64,000 nucleotides of DNA. Source: Cyclospora cayetanensis (taxonomy: Eukaryota > Apicomplexa > Conoidasida > Eucoccidiorida > Eimeriidae). The stretch covers positions 186,001 to 250,000 of the forward strand of contig NW_020312037.1 in assembly GCF_002999335.1 (NCBI RefSeq). Direction: 5' to 3'. The stretch's first letter is position 1. Each line of letters opens with the position of its first letter. The notes beneath the pieces were generated by a model. It was not told the DNA's origin. It was given only the letters and a program-made list of their open reading frames with translations, and made no database searches. Below, one piece after another: positions 24,112 to 37,700 of the stretch. A program made the position numbers and the translations under genes.

Positions 24112-27100
24112 TCACCGTGGCGGTGTCGGCTCACTGCTGTTGCGCGGGAGGGGAGTGGCCTGCGTCTGTTGCAGCGGTGCGGGGACAGCTGGTGAAGGTA
24201 CAAAGTAACTTCCCCGGGTGTTGTAGACGGTGGTTTGATTGAGCGTCTGCGCACCATTGGGGTGCGGTGTCTGCTGTGCCGGGGGGGAGGCGTAATACGG
24301 ATAGTTTACTGGGGTCTGGGGGGCCCAGGAGTTCGCCTGAAACCTGCTTCGCCCTAAAGATGATGGGCTTGCAGTAGGTGCATAGGGATACAGGCCTCCT
24401 GGGTTCGGGTGTTGAGGTGCTGAGATCGGCGCAGTGTAGTGCGACATTGGTGTCATGCGAACCCTTCCTTGCACAGGGCCCTGATTTTGCTGGTGCAAGT
24501 GAGGGTCCACACGCTCCCCAAGGGGCTTCACAGACTGCGCAAGGCTGCAGGAAGGAGGCCCTGAAGGGGGCGACTGGTCTAGTGGTGGCGGTTGTTGCTG
24601 CTGCTGCTGGTATTGTTGTTGTTGTTGCTGCTGCTGGTATTGTTGTTGTTGTTGCTGCTGCTGGTATTGTTGTTGTTGTTGCTGCTGCTGGTATTGTTGT
24701 TGTTGTTGCTGCTGCTGCTGGTATTGTTGCTGCTGCTGCTGGTGCTGGTGTTGTAGCTCCGTATGAGCAGGCAGCGTGGACCTCATCGCAGCAGCTGTTT
24801 GGGCCTGCATCGTGGTGCTGGGTAATGCCGCATCCACCCTGGGGGTCACCTCTGACGGTTGGCAATAGGATTGCTGCATTTGCTGACGAGAATGCCGAGA
24901 AAAGGACGCCTCACTGTCCGGCTGCGGCCGATCCTGTGGAAAAAAAACCGCAGCATCAACAAGGATAGAAGACAGTTAAGAGGGAAGGAATGGAAAAGTA
25001 GATGTGTGCAAGGGGCGTGCAGTCGATTGGTCACCGCAAAACAACCGAGACATTTCTGAGATTCCTAAGGAAGCAGTGCCAGCACATGACGTGCCTAGGT
25101 GGATAAACACTTTGATATAGATGCCTATCTCTAGGGCGATGGGTGCTACAAGCACACATAATTCGTGCACCATTACATAGAACGACACGCACGTGCACAA
25201 GCATACTCCTTAGTGTCGGTGGCCGTCCACATGTGGAGCCACGCATTTGTATGTGTGCATATGTATAGGCAATGCCTGTATTTCTAGACAGATGTGTATG
25301 GACTCTCGCAGCAAAATCTGCAAATTCAGATATTTCCCACGCATCTAGCACATGATAGTATACGGAATGGATGAGACGTAAATGGACCTATGTGCACGTA
25401 ATCACTCATTTTAAAATGCCGCTGTGCGATACTGACCCCAGGGCACTGGCTGTTGCAAATTCGGACCATTGGCAGCTTGATTTTCTCCAGTCGATCATAG
25501 TCGGGGGGTGCAATGCCGGCGACTGCCTCCACGCAGTTACTGAATAGGTTTTTGACTTCTTCGCATTTCTCGATCATTCGGGCATTGGTCGCCCCACATG
25601 TCGACACAAGAGAATTGGAAAGGAGCGAGAAATCATTGCAAAGGCGTTCAAGAGACATGTCCTGAGACTGGGCAAAGCTGTGCATGCAAGACTGTGCTCC
25701 CTCGCAGCTGAATCCCCTCACAGGCTGCTGGAAGTGGATTGGGGCTGTGGGGAGGGCCTTTACAAAGCGAGCACGACGAACAATGGGAGGCGCTCTAGGT
25801 AGGCGGCAGGGATGCACGAACTGCACGAAGAGCAGGCACAGCGCATAGCAGCGAGGAAATGGTAGTGTATGCGGAGGGAAGGGAAGCAGGAAAGACAAAA
25901 GGAGCGGAGGCAAGGCAGCAACGTGCTGGGTTCGATGCACAGGAGAATCGGGAGAACGATGCCTTTGCACCACGACAGGTCACGGTGTGTGAAACTTGAA
26001 CGGCTAGTGGTGGCACCATCAGGAAAGCTGAATGAGAAAGCTAAAGCTGAATGAGAAAGCTGACACTGCAGTGCATATGTGAAGACACGCATATTGGTCT
26101 AATGAGTGTCGGAAGGCACAAGAGAGAGGGGCTCTCAGAAGAGCGTCATGCCCCGACAAGGTGGTATACGGCGGCCAAAGAGAGACAAAAGGAAACTGAC
26201 ACGCGCTTGTGTGTTGTGAATCTCTGGTCCGGGTTGGTAGCCGCATGCGCTACTTGGGAAGGATCCGCCGTATGGCATACAATGGCCACCCTGCAGGTAG
26301 GAGGGGCTCAAGTCTGAGCTGTCCAGGTCCCCAATCTCATAAAGTGTTTCCACGAGCTTTCGAAGAGCCAGACCCGTGAAGTTGGGCTTCACGCGAATAT
26401 CGAGGTCTTTGACTTGGATCTGCACGTGGCCAGGAAAGAGTTCTCGGATAGAGTGACACACCGTATACAAGGAGAGAGCGTATCGGCAACAGCCACGGCA
26501 GAGGAGCAGACAGGCCCAGGCGCAGGCATCCAGTAGCGCTCATGAAACTTGGAAGGCGGCGTGCATGAAGGCAGCACAGCACCAACAGGAGGACTCCTAT
26601 GAGATTGTGACAGCTCCCCTTGCTCACAGAGCAACGCCCCAAGATACATGAAACGTCCTTTCTCCGCAAGCAGAGCCCCGAGTTCCTCATTTCTGTCGGT
26701 AAAAGGATTCAGAGAGTCACGCTTAAGAGGCACAAAAAATGTCGTTGCAAGACGAAGAAGCAAGGTGCCACAAGAAAGGTGCGAAACACTGAGCAGACGC
26801 ACTGTCACGATCCCAGGAAGCGGCGTATATACGAGGTTCATTCTTCCAATACGACCAAATTCGAGTCTTGCCTCTGCGTCGGAGGCCTGAAAAGATGACC
26901 ACACACAAATTTGTGTGCCCCAGAGCCCTGTTAAAGTGGGAGAGGACCAGCGGCGCGCTGGGTGGCTGGATCAATTGCCGCTGATGCGTCGTCACCCGCT
27001 GCCGGAGGGGGAGAGCGTCCGAGGCAGCATATACAAGAACTAGCTGGGAACAAAAACACCTGCGGCCTCGCACTTGCAGCATATCATTGATAGCCTTGGT

Positions 27101-27829
27101 ATTTAGGCGGAGATCTCGAAATTCGATGCCTTGATCGTAGCCAATGGATATCATGTCATCTCCTCCCACTGCAAAGGTAGGGACGCAGCACAAATAGTAG
27201 CGGCGAGGAGCACAGGTAGAAAGAGGCATGTGCCACCCAGACACAGACCGACACAGAAAAACAGATACAAGGAAGAGTAACAGACGGACAGGCGGCGATT
27301 CGAAGCCCCCCGTGGATAGTGAAAGGCAGCACTCCCTTCATGGGGACAGAGACAACACGTATCTTTCCCACAGCAACCAGCCACCAAAAAAAGAAAAGGT
27401 ATGGAAATATAAAATCAATCAACGACAAGAAGACGCATCAGTCAGGCAGTTGGAGGCATGTCCTTTCACGGGTGACATGTGCGTTTCGGGATGCGCAGTT
27501 AAACACTACATGCTACCCCCGTTGGCTTACAAAAAGACAAAGCACCGGACACGTCCTTCCTTCGCGGCACAGCAAACAAGTCCCATACAAGTGCACGGCT
27601 TAGAAAAGACTGGCCGTAAGGTCGAATAGTGCTTTGGGGATGCTACCCAGCGAAGAGCGTCGCTTCGAGCCATGCACCGTTCACCCTTAATTGTGAAATG
27701 AAAAGCAACGCCTGGCCTTGCGCAGGAAGCGCAAGAAGGTGCCAGCAGCTTCTATTCTGTTCATCAGGTTCTCTTACCCTCCACGTATTTGGCAATGGCC
27801 CTCTTGAAAAACTGCTTAAGGTACTCCAT
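24112..27829 (-). CDS. Chorein (VPS13/ATG2-like) N-terminal domain protein with poly-Q tail
   Basis: Chorein N-domains form the entry end of bridge-like lipid-transfer proteins at membrane contact sites. Secure exons are 27829-27778 (MEYLKQFFKRAIAKYVE), 27168-27074, 26886-26803, one ending at 26290, 25744-25437 and 24933-24112; phases agree where checked. The family pattern is visible: a basic N-terminal helix ending KYVE; GIEFRDLRLNTKAINDML; a short FGRIGRMNLVYTPLPGI strand pair; and VQIQVKDLDIRVKPN, like the 'I.W..L...PV.V.I.DL' region. Exon 5 (25744-25437) is Cys-containing and helical (CEEVKNLFSNCVEAVAG). The last exon is Gln/Pro-rich with long poly-Q. The join between 26803 and about 26460 is unresolved. 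Candidate pieces are an exon starting at 26721 or a direct splice to RELFPGHVQ. Full-size relatives run to thousands of residues; this one is probably under 600. Confidence 0.65.
24590..24760 (-). repeat. Poly-glutamine tract in the chorein-domain protein
   Basis: On the minus strand, CAA/CAG runs encode blocks of Gln separated by Tyr at nearly regular spacing (QQQQYQQQQQ units). The near-identical repeat modules suggest slippage expansion. Confidence 0.9.
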
Positions 27830-30300
27830 TTTTGGGCGCAAGCAAGAAGAAGAGGCCCCCGTAGTAGCCAACCACACGGATTCTGGAGTGTTTTATACAC
27901 GGCGGCTCCTTTGGCGTGTAAGAAAAACGCACTGTCTGCGACCTGTCTTGAACGTCCCTCCACAGAACTGTGTGTCTGGTGTATGCCCACCGCGCTGCAG
28001 TACGTTGAGGCGGGAGACACAAGGCGTGCAGACCAACGCCTCCCCGCGCGTTGCAGCGTCCCCCCTGAGCGGCGATGCAAGTGAGAGGATGAAGCTCAGT
28101 GGAGGCAGAGGGAAGAAAGGGGGGAGGTGAGGTCCGAAAGTCCGCCTTCTCGGCTGCTTGGTTTGTGTCACCTGCCTCTTTCGTAAGGCTCGCTCGGTGC
28201 AGGGGCCTTGGCAGGCAGCCGACGGCGGCAAAAGAGGGCGTGTTTTTGTGGCAGCTAGCCAAGAAGACAGCCCTCTGGTAAGCCACTGCGTAGATTGCCC
28301 TCAGAGGACTGGAGGCAACGCTGGTCTGCAGATGGCCAGGCCCCTGGCTGTGCGTTGAGTCGGAATCGTGGATGCACTCCAGGCGATGCAGCCGTGGAGA
28401 TCTTGATGGTCAGCGCAAGAAGCGACCCCTGATGAGACGGAAGATCCTTTTCATACCTCAGAGGCTAAGGGGGAGACGAAAGAGCGGCGAAGGTAAAGGC
28501 GCCACTGGTGGGACGAGCTCTACTAGGGCCACACAGCTGCTGCTGCTGACTGAGCTGGACAGGGTGTAAATTCCTGGCTACTCCTGCGTCTGAAGCCCAG
28601 ATCATATGAAAAAAGTCCCTGATTTGGAGAATTCAGTCAAAAACCGTGACAGTTTCCGCACTCGAGACAGAAGCAGCAGCCACCAGGCCCTCCTTCCTGG
28701 CCTCGATGTGCCGACATCCGAGAAGGGCTGGCCCGACGCCGACACAGAGGGAAACGGCCGTCTTCTGCGCCTGTAAAAAAGCGGGTGCTCAAAAAGGCGC
28801 CCTAAATGATTTCTTTATGAAATTAGAGCAACGCTGGACCACCCAGAAAGACAATCTGGGAAGCCGGAAGGCAAAAGCCTCCTGCAACTCACCTACGGGG
28901 TGTTTACCTACCACCACACCGGCTATTAGGCAACGACTCCTGGAAGGAGGATCAGTTGTCCCCTAAGTATGCAGGCGCTTCTTCCACAGCACCTACAGAA
29001 ATCTGCAGCAGCAAGCGCTTCTGTGGTAGTAAAAACATGGGGTCAAGGCTGCTTTTCTGCCAGAAGTCGACAGTGTATGCGCACTGACACATCGGAAGTA
29101 CTCGTGCACCAGCCTACGGTGGTGCCCACCCTATTACTCAGGCAATGTCTAATCTACTGCCGTACGTTGGCATAATGGAGATTTTGTTACACATCGATCA
29201 CACGGCTTGATCTAGAGCAGATTCTATTCGTTGCTGTGCGGCGTGGACTTTATGGCTCCGTGAGCGGGGGCCGCCTGGTCTGTAGCCATCAGGTGTTTTT
29301 ATGTGCAACAAACAGTCGCGAATGCCTTGACAAGTGGCGCTTACAGGGCGTTGTGTCTCGTCTTGCCTCGCCCCCCCAAGAGGCCAGAACCCTGCGGGTT
29401 GCAGGCAAGTAGGAGAGAGATACTCACCCAATAGTAGGTTACAATAATGCCCACGAGGTGGTGGGAGTGAGGCTCTCCTTAAGAAACCGACCAGGAGGCG
29501 CTTCACAGTGCTGCGCCTAGTTGACTAGAGGCCTGTAATCCTTTTGATAACATTGAAGCGTCAGCGTCAGAAAGACGAGACGCTACAGCCGCTCCTCCAG
29601 CAGGAGACTAAGGCCCTCCTGAAGATGTACGCAGATTGACTCTCCTAGCCTCACGTGATGGCATCCAATAGCTACCCGCCCCCTTCCCCGCAAAACACGA
29701 AGTAAGGAAGTAAAAAGGGGGTGGAGGGACGGAGGTAGATGGAAGGACTCATGGGCGTAAACAATTACGGGGCACCGAATACAGGGAAGCCAGGGAGAAA
29801 AATTACAAAGCTCACAGAGAGATATATATACACCACAGGGGGGTTACCAAAAAGGAGACCAACAGTTATATCTAAATGCGTTCTAAAAAGAGAGACCGCG
29901 TATGACAAATGCAGAGGAGGTGACTCCCAAATGGCTTGGAAGCGGAGTTGCTCCCTTCTATTGGGGCCCGATGTCTCCGTCAATCGCCGCCAGCTGGTCT
30001 TTAACACTTAGAGCGTCCGCGGACAGCTACCTAAACGCCGAGCATACGCTTGTTGAGAAGAAAAGCGCACATGCACCCCTGTTGCAATCTGGGGTGTTTG
30101 GGTACTTGACGACACAAACCAGCAGCAGCCCAGCCGAGGCGTGGGCGGGCCATTCGGAGCTGCGCCGCAGCAGAAGAAACAGATTTTAAAGGAGTTCTGA
30201 GTGCGTTGTTTGGCATTTTTTGACGCTAGACCCTTTTCGGAACTCCTGACAAAGCCGCCACAGTCTCTGCGGAAGGTCATCACTCCCTCCATATTCTGCA
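27830..30300. other. Gene-poor stretch upstream of the chorein gene
   Basis: About 2.5 kb between the chorein gene start and the Prp18 stop. Several open frames on both strands (for example 28646-28966 + and 29198-29506 -) lack recognisable motifs and splice partners. I see no RNA gene or repeat of note. Confidence 0.4.
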
Positions 30301-33300
30301 TTAGACGTGGTGTACAGACAGCAGGATGGTTTGTGATGGGTTGGCCTCGAATTTTCTTTGGCAAAACGACATGAGCCTCTTGAACATTTGGATGTACTTC
30401 CTCGTTGTTTCGTCATTCAAAATGTGAGCAACCTGCGAGGTGTTGAGCTTAGATCGGCCAGCCCGCTCGTGGATACCGACCATAGTGACGCCCATGGGCC
30501 ACGCGGCATTGCCGATTGCCAGAAGCATGAAGCTGATCAAATTAGCACAAGGTAACACAAAAGAGTAGGTGCGGAAGCGCCCTGACTTACAGAAGGAAAG
30601 CGTGGTAATAGGCCCCCACAGAGATGGAGAAGGGAGTCAAGCCCGCTCCCGTGTGCACAGAAGGAAGGACAGATACTCGCGAAAAGGCACTGGAAGGAGC
30701 ACGAGCAAGAAAGGAGGCCGGAGGATATCAAGTAAACACACGCGGCGGGAGAAAGCTAGGAAAACCGCAGAGAGGTAGAGAACGAAGAGGGAAATTCGGC
30801 CATAATAAACGGGCCCTTTGCTTACGAGCCATGTGCATCCCTGTATCGCCTCTCCTTGCACAGCTGAACGATCTCATGAAGCCTCTCACAGATGTCCGAC
30901 TCCAATCTGTCGGTTAGGGCAGGCCACACACTCACATACCCCTTTAATGATGTGCGAACTTCAACAGGGAGGTGCACTGCTCCGCAAAAGGGGGGGTACA
31001 GCCAGGTGGACTGGTTGCCTGTTGAATGAGTATTTTAGGGCTTTAGCACGAAAGGAAGGAGGGTTGAAGTCTGCTTAGCCGCTCACGACAACTAGCGCAA
31101 AACCGATGGGGGAACATAGGAGACAGCGCATAACATCACAGCGAGAGAGCGGCTGCAACGCAACTACACGGCCGTGCGAAACAAGCGCCAGTCAGATGCC
31201 TAGACACAGCGGCACGAAAGACAACCCGCCAGAGAAAGCAAAAAGACGTGAAGGCAGAAACAGAAATGCCGAGGAGTGTGGGGGCACGAAAAACTAACTC
31301 TTTATGTTTCAGTTTCCTTAAAAGGGGCTTTAGGTCCTTCTTAGTTTGGCGGTGCAATGCTAGCTGGTGGCGCCCGTCCGCTGTCGCCTTCTCCTCCTCA
31401 GATCTGCAAAACAGGCATGCAAAAGGCCACACACAGTGCCTGCCCATGGTACAGCTCTGCCTTTCCCACGCGCTTTACGCGCGGTATTGGAGGCCCCCAC
31501 AAAGCGAAAGCCTGCCACACGCCGAGCTGCAGCTGCAGCGGCAGGGAGCGCTCTCGGGTCAAAACACGGGCATGCCTCTTCGCATGCAAGCTCTGGAGGT
31601 ATCAGACACCCACCGCTGCTTCAGTTCTTCTTCCCAAAGAGACAGCATACGCCGCGTCCACTCAATAATACTGCAGTGGAAGCACAGGAAACAGCCAACA
31701 GAGCAAACATGGAAGGTGCGAGAGGGCGGCTGAGCAGAAAAAAAGGCTACAAAAACACCAAAGGTGCGACAGTCGAGTGCATGCCCGCAGGAAGGAGGCT
31801 CAAGGCATAACACACACACGCACATACATACATACACAGACAGACAGAGACAGACACACAAACATACACACAGACAGACACACACACACAGACACTCCTG
31901 TATCCTCAGTCTGACATCAAGGCAGCACAAGGTAGCACAAGGCAGCAACATGGGTAAACAGGAGGACGCACATGGTCTCTTTGCTCTTCGCCGCATCCTC
32001 TTCGTCCTGGCCTTCCTTAGGGGCCTCGGGGGCCTCCTCTGTACCCCCCCTCCCGCCTCCCGCTGCAAGTGGACACATACCACAAACGTTGCAAAGCTTT
32101 CTCCCCCAAAACGCCTTAGAACACTTATTCTGTGAACATTAGTACGGACATACATGCGCGTGTATGTCTATAAATGTGCAGCAATTAACTCTCTCCCCCA
32201 GAGGTGCTTCAAAACCAGTGGCGCCGTGTATCAATCAAGAACACCCTATGGGGGCATCCTGCTAGGAAATCTCATACTGCACTTCAGATGAATACATATA
32301 AGGAACCGTATCGCATCTGCATGCATGCGTCATTTTTAAAGTCCTTCTGCATGCATGCACTGCTGTGTGAACGAACATGTTAATTTCTGCTCCTCTTCAA
32401 ATTCTTCATCGTCTTCGCCTTCCCTCTGCATCGCGTGAAAGACATTTTGCTGCCCTTCAGTCATTTCATCATCCAGCACTTGTAATTCCAATGCACACAG
32501 ACGACAGTACCTGCAAAAACACAGTACACCCAATATAGGCAGAGCTCCAAATGCCAGCCCGCTTCCTCCCCCATACATCCCGCCTCCCGCGTATCCACGC
32601 TCTTGCGCTTGCTGCAGAAGCGAACTTCTCACGATATAGTAGCCTAGTCTAGATGCACTACGGTGAGCAGCAGCCTCTCGAGTCTGCGGGCTGCGCTGGT
32701 CCACGACATCTCAAGGCGCGTTGCCGCCTGAAAGACTGCGCTCAAGAAGGCGGCGAATTTTAGAAAAGGGGTCTTGCATGCGAATTACGAGACGTTGAAA
32801 GCAACCTTAGAAAGCTCCATACCGCTGCCATGGCGTCTCCCCAAAGAGAGTGACTGGCTGCTTTAATTTTCTTAGGCGCTTGAAAATTTCGGGCGACGCA
32901 ATGGGAGGCTCCTGCTCATCTTCTGCAGACGCTGCTGAGCCTGAATACAAAAGTTTCTCAAGAAAACAGCAAAAAGCTTGCGCCAGAGAGAGCTGGACTG
33001 AAAGGCGCGTTCAGAAGGGGAGAGGTATCGGCAGGAAAGAATGAGTAGGCCCTGCACCAGCGTGAAGGCGCATGGCACCCTCGAAAGAGGAAGCAGCAAC
33101 GCCACGCTGTGTGTGAGGCAAAAAAACAACATTGCAGCGACGCTTGGCTGTTGGCGAATTCCACAAGACAATACGGGAGTCAGGCTCGCCTGTACGAGGG
33201 ATGATGGGCTGCTCCGCGTCCTCCTGTTTGGAGGGTGCGGGCCTGAATTTCTTAGCGCTCAGACGTTCCTGAAGTTCCTGCATGCAGATAAGCGCCATTG

Positions 33301-33777
33301 ACATGCATGCAGATAAGCAGTGGACGCCTCAGTACAACACGAAACGCAGAGATGGATAGACACACCACCACAATTTGGCCTTGGCCCGTTTTCTCTCTCT
33401 CCCTCCGGGTTGCGTGCCTATACAAGGAAAAGAAAAACGTGGCTCTCAGGCCTTACAGCGAGGCTCTGAAGCTCCTGCTGCCGTTTCTTCGCGGCAGCCT
33501 CTAGCGCTTCCTTTTCCTTCTGCTGGCGACGTTGAGCCTCGATGTCTCCCTGCCTGAAATAGCGGCCACCTGGACCTCCTCCTGCCTTCGAAAGGGCTGA
33601 CCAGACAAAGGGAAACACAGCGTTGCAGCGCTGCTACGGTAGTAGGGCAAAGCGGACTGTGTGAAGGACAGACGCAAGATGAAATGATCCGCAAGAGAAG
33701 CGAGCAAAAAAACGGCCTAGTAGCGTACAGGTTACTTGAGCTTTCTGTTTGGCAATGATGGCCTTCAGTGCATCCAT
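30301..33777 (-). CDS. PRP18: Pre-mRNA-splicing factor 18 (Prp18)
   Basis: Prp18 acts in the second catalytic step of pre-mRNA splicing in the nucleus. Exons are 33777-33736, 33585-33457, 33277-33196, 32922-32823, 32510-32361, 31670-31614, 31403-31299, 30906-30826 and 30532-30301, all GT-AG and in phase, giving 325 aa (human Prp18 is about 340). Recognisable parts in order: MDALKAIIAKQKAQ; GRYFRQGDIEAQRRQQ; the Prp4-like motif FKRLRKLKQPVTLFGETPW; LDDEMTEGQQNVFHAM; WTRRMLSLWEEEL; and the conserved C-terminal helical bundle with KDLKPLLRKLKHKE, AIGNAAWPMGVTMVGIHER and VAHILNDETTRKYIQMFKRL. The short exons are typical of coccidia. It is transcribed divergently from the RimM-like gene. Confidence 0.95.
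31808..31900. repeat. CA/GACA microsatellite in Prp18 intron
   Basis: Runs of cacacacacg, catacatacatac and gacagacagaca lie within the intron between exons 5 and 6 of Prp18. Confidence 0.85.
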
Positions 33778-34781
33778 CCTACGAAGCACGTGCGATACAC
33801 GGGAAGGCGTCGAGACGGCTCTTGACCCCTAGACTCTTGAAGGCGTGAAATGGACGCCCGAGGAGGAGCTTGCGCCTTCGCTAGGGGGTGCAGAGAAACA
33901 ATGCACAAGAAGGAGGAGAAAGTTCAGCACGTGCTGCTGCCTCGCTGTCTAGAGGCTTGCCAAAAAGTTGTTCCCTCGCGAAGCTTCCAAGGCTGAAAAA
34001 CACACACAAGGGCCCTGCGTTCCTCTCGCGATGAGGTGGCGAGGCGTAGTGGAGAGAGGCGTTCCAGTTCAATAAACAGATACGGCTGCATCACCACGGT
34101 GGAAAGACTTTAGCTGAATCAGGAGATATTGATCTAAAGGAAAGCGGCAAAAGCAACGTTACCGGCTCACCAGCCAGTAGAGGCATCCAAAACCACTGCA
34201 TGCAGCCCCAAGGCAGGACACACCCCTAGGAAGCTTCTAATCAGTAGCTGCGTGTTAGAAGTTACACCATCTAGGAAAAGCCAATGCTTCGTCACTTCTG
34301 TCCAATGCACACACGCACTCCGGGGTTCACGAAAAAAACTGCATCTTCTATCTACCTTCGTAGGCCTGCTCGTCTCGATCTTCTCAGTTCTCGAAACGGG
34401 AAACTGCATGTGTAGAGACGAATACGCACGGCTGGAAAAAATCTAACAGTTTGGATCGTTGCACAGCGGTTTGGGGTCATGGTATCTTCCTCCGTGTGTT
34501 TGGTCTAAAGCGTATTCCTTTCCCACTTTTTGTGCATTTCACCCCGTGCGCCGTTTTGGGGGGACTTCTTGCAGCATGGCCTCTTACTGTTGAGCCAGGG
34601 ATCATAAATGGCCAGAAGCATGGCGTGTCATGTCATTTTGGACGATGTTTACTCCTTTTGGAGCCCTCTGAACAGCCTACAGCCTACTGTATCAGTGCTC
34701 AGGTGCATTTTTCGGCCGCACGATACTACGGCTTTCTGGCGCTAGAAAAGCCTACTGTCTGTCTGGAGACTTTGGCTGCCA
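33778..34781. promoter_or_regulatory. Shared divergent upstream region of Prp18 and RimM-like genes
   Basis: One kilobase separates two divergent start codons, so it must contain both 5' regions. No TATA box or defined motif could be identified. The region contains small open frames without recognisable products. Confidence 0.4.
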
Positions 34782-37700
34782 ATGCGGTTTCTCGTTCTGC
34801 CGCTGCCCCTCATTCTCTTGCTGCCTTTGCAGCTGCTTCCTATCCTCCATTCGTGCTGCAGCGCCTTCCTCCTTAGCCGCGTGCCTTGGACACTCGAGAC
34901 GCTCCCCATTAGAAAGTGCAAGCCATCTAGCTGCTGCACGGAGAATCGCTTCTCGGGAAGCCCTGCTGCGCCTGCATGCGGCGCATACTGGTCCTTGTCC
35001 TTTGGCAAGCACACACGCAAGAATGCAAGAGCTTCACGCCTTGACAGTGGACCCCCACAGGCGCAAGCCAATTGCACAGACAACCTACCCTCTCTGCCTT
35101 CCGCCATATTAGAGGAGTACCCGCGAAGTCCTCATTCCAAGGTCGGCTCCGCTAAACAGCGGCCTGTACGACGCTCAAACAGCGAGGAGGTGGCAGACGC
35201 GGTCATCAATGCCACAGAAGCGGATATTCTGCGTCTTCTAGAACTGCGGGATCCTGCTGAAGCAGCGCCAACCACGGCTGCCAACACCCCGACGCAAGCA
35301 GACTGCAAGCAACAACCAGCAGCCCGCGCACAAGGATTCGCACGCTACGAGATGGCCTACCAGGAGAAAGCAACATGCGCAGAAGCACTCCGTAGGCACG
35401 ACAGCCTCCCCATGTCTTCTGAGAGCCACTGGCTTTGTGCAGGCCGCGTAAGAGGCGCGCATGGACTCCTTGGCCAGCTGAAGATACACCCCACCACCTT
35501 TGCCGCAGAAGAACGCTTCTGCACGCCTTGTAAGGTTGTCTTCGCATCCCTGAGCCCTTTTCGAGCTGTCTGCCGGCATAGCCTCTGCCTCCGCATCGTC
35601 CTTGAGATTTCGTTTCGCGTGCCTCTTCTCCTTGACGCTCCTTTTAGTGTTTCTGTTGTAGGCTTGGCGTTCAGATGATTTTCTCGCTTCCCCATCTCTT
35701 GAGTGTGTCTCACGCTACCCTCAAAGCCCTCCGCTACGCCACACGGCGGGCCGGTGTTGTCCTTACAGCTGCACGGCACTCGTCTGTCTTTTCTTCCCTT
35801 TTCTCTCTAGAAAACGCTCCCCTGCTCCCTCGCCTTTCTGCCGTCCGCTGCTTTCATGCTGCAGCCTCGCGTCTCTTCTTCAGGTCATGCGCCTCGAACG
35901 CACCCTTCATTTCGAGGACTGTTGAAAATGGCAAACTCCTGGCACGGCCGGGCAAGGGGCCTCTTGCGCTGGTGAAGTTTCACGGCATAAAGGACAGGTT
36001 GGACAAACCCCACCTTTTGGATGCCTCCCCGAGGCGTGTGCCCTCTCTGCCTTCGCGCTCTACCGGTAGTGCAGGGGGTGTAGGGATAAAACGACTGCTG
36101 CACGGGCTGCCTGCCCTCCTCCACAGCGATATACGCCGCTCGCGTGCTGCCGCTGTGCCTGCAGGACTGCGGCAAGCGCCTTGACAGGATGTCTCATTTT
36201 TGTGCACCCCAAGCAGAGCCTTGCCTCGCTGCCCCCGAACTCCATTTTGGCTGCCGATCTGATAGGCTTTGAGGTCACGCTGCTGCACGACGCTGCACGA
36301 ACTCGGGTGCGTTAATCACTTCTTCAGGAAGAAAACTTGCAAACGCACGCAGCTCCTCAACGACCCTCTGGACAAGACTCTCTTCCCGCCCCTCGCGCCT
36401 CCACCCTTCTCCAGGAGGCTGCTCCAAAGATGCCCGCCTTCTCACGCAGTGCCCGGTGATGCATGCAGTGATACTTCGTGCGCGCGTGGGGATTCGCTTT
36501 GCAGATTGGCCGTGTTACTGATGTCGTGTCGAAGCACGATATGGGACTGCGAGAGGTAAGAGAAGGTACTCTTTCTAGATCTTCTAGGCACGGACTGTAC
36601 TGATTTATCCTTGCGCAAAATATCTGTTCTTTTGCCGCCTGTACGTCTATATGGAAGCGGCCACAATACAGTCCGTGGCACCACCGGCGCGGGCACTCGT
36701 AGGGGAAATGTTCTCTATGAAGAGGCAGGAGAGGAGAGGCAGCGCTTACAACGCGTGTTTGAGACTTATTGTGTATTTTCATAGTTGAGGAGATTCGGGG
36801 AGCAAGGGATTGCCCTGTTTTTCCAGAACATCTAGGAGGCCGCGTCAAAGAGGCCCGATTTGAGTGTATGTGTGTGTGTTTCTGTGCATATGTCTGTGTG
36901 TTTCTGCGCATATGTCTGTGTGTTTCTGTGCATATGTCTGTGTGTTTCTGTGCATATGTCTGTGTCTATGTCTTTGTCTATGTCTATATCTTTGTCTGTG
37001 TCTGTACTGCAGGAAGCGGTTGGAGCGGCCGATGACTGCCTCCAGATTGAGGTGTTTAAGGACCTTCCGGCCCGTCGCTTGCTTGCGGAGAGCTTCCTAG
37101 ACCCTGCTCCCCCCCAGGGACCGCTTCTAGCCTCAGCGCTGCATGCCTTGGGATCAGAGGTGCCCCCGCAGGAGGGAGAGGAGGCGGAGGTGCTGTTCGA
37201 GTGTGAAGGCTGCGGCCTGCGCTTCAGCGACTGTGCAGCAGCTGTATGCCACGAGAGGCTGTGCACTAGCCAGCCCCCAAGCACGGGGGGCGACCACCGT
37301 AGCGAAGGAGGTTTGGATAGCGAAGGCGGAGCTCTCCAGTGGCTCTTGCAGACAGCAGCGGCCTCACCGGAGACCCCACAAAACCTTGAAGGATCCGAGA
37401 GCCTCCTGTCGCCCTCCGGTCCGGTGCCGGATGCAGCAGTGCGTGCAGACGGACGACGAGACCCCGGAGCCGTGGCGGGTCTGGGGGCCCCAGGGGGCCT
37501 CCTTGCGGGGCCCCCCCCTCGCGAGCTGCGAACGCTTGAAGGCCCCAACGGCCGGGCTGGTGCGCGTCTGGGCAGCCGCTTCCTTGAGCGCCTGTCGCTG
37601 GGCGACCAGGTATCGTGGGAGCGAGGCCCCCGTTTCTTCCCTCGACAGCGGGAGGGGGCCCTCGAGGCGGCCGAAAGGGCCTTGGACTTCGCCTGCAGCA

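Noticed and set aside
24378..24968. Plus-strand frame with long Val/Ala runs
   Set aside because: It is the complement of the poly-Q tract of the chorein protein; the repeat keeps all frames open.
36860..37012. N-terminal SVCVCVSVHMS-type repeat protein in front of the RimM extension
   Set aside because: It is the 22 bp intronic repeat read through the acceptor; splice phase from exon 4 fits the exon starting at 37013 exactly.
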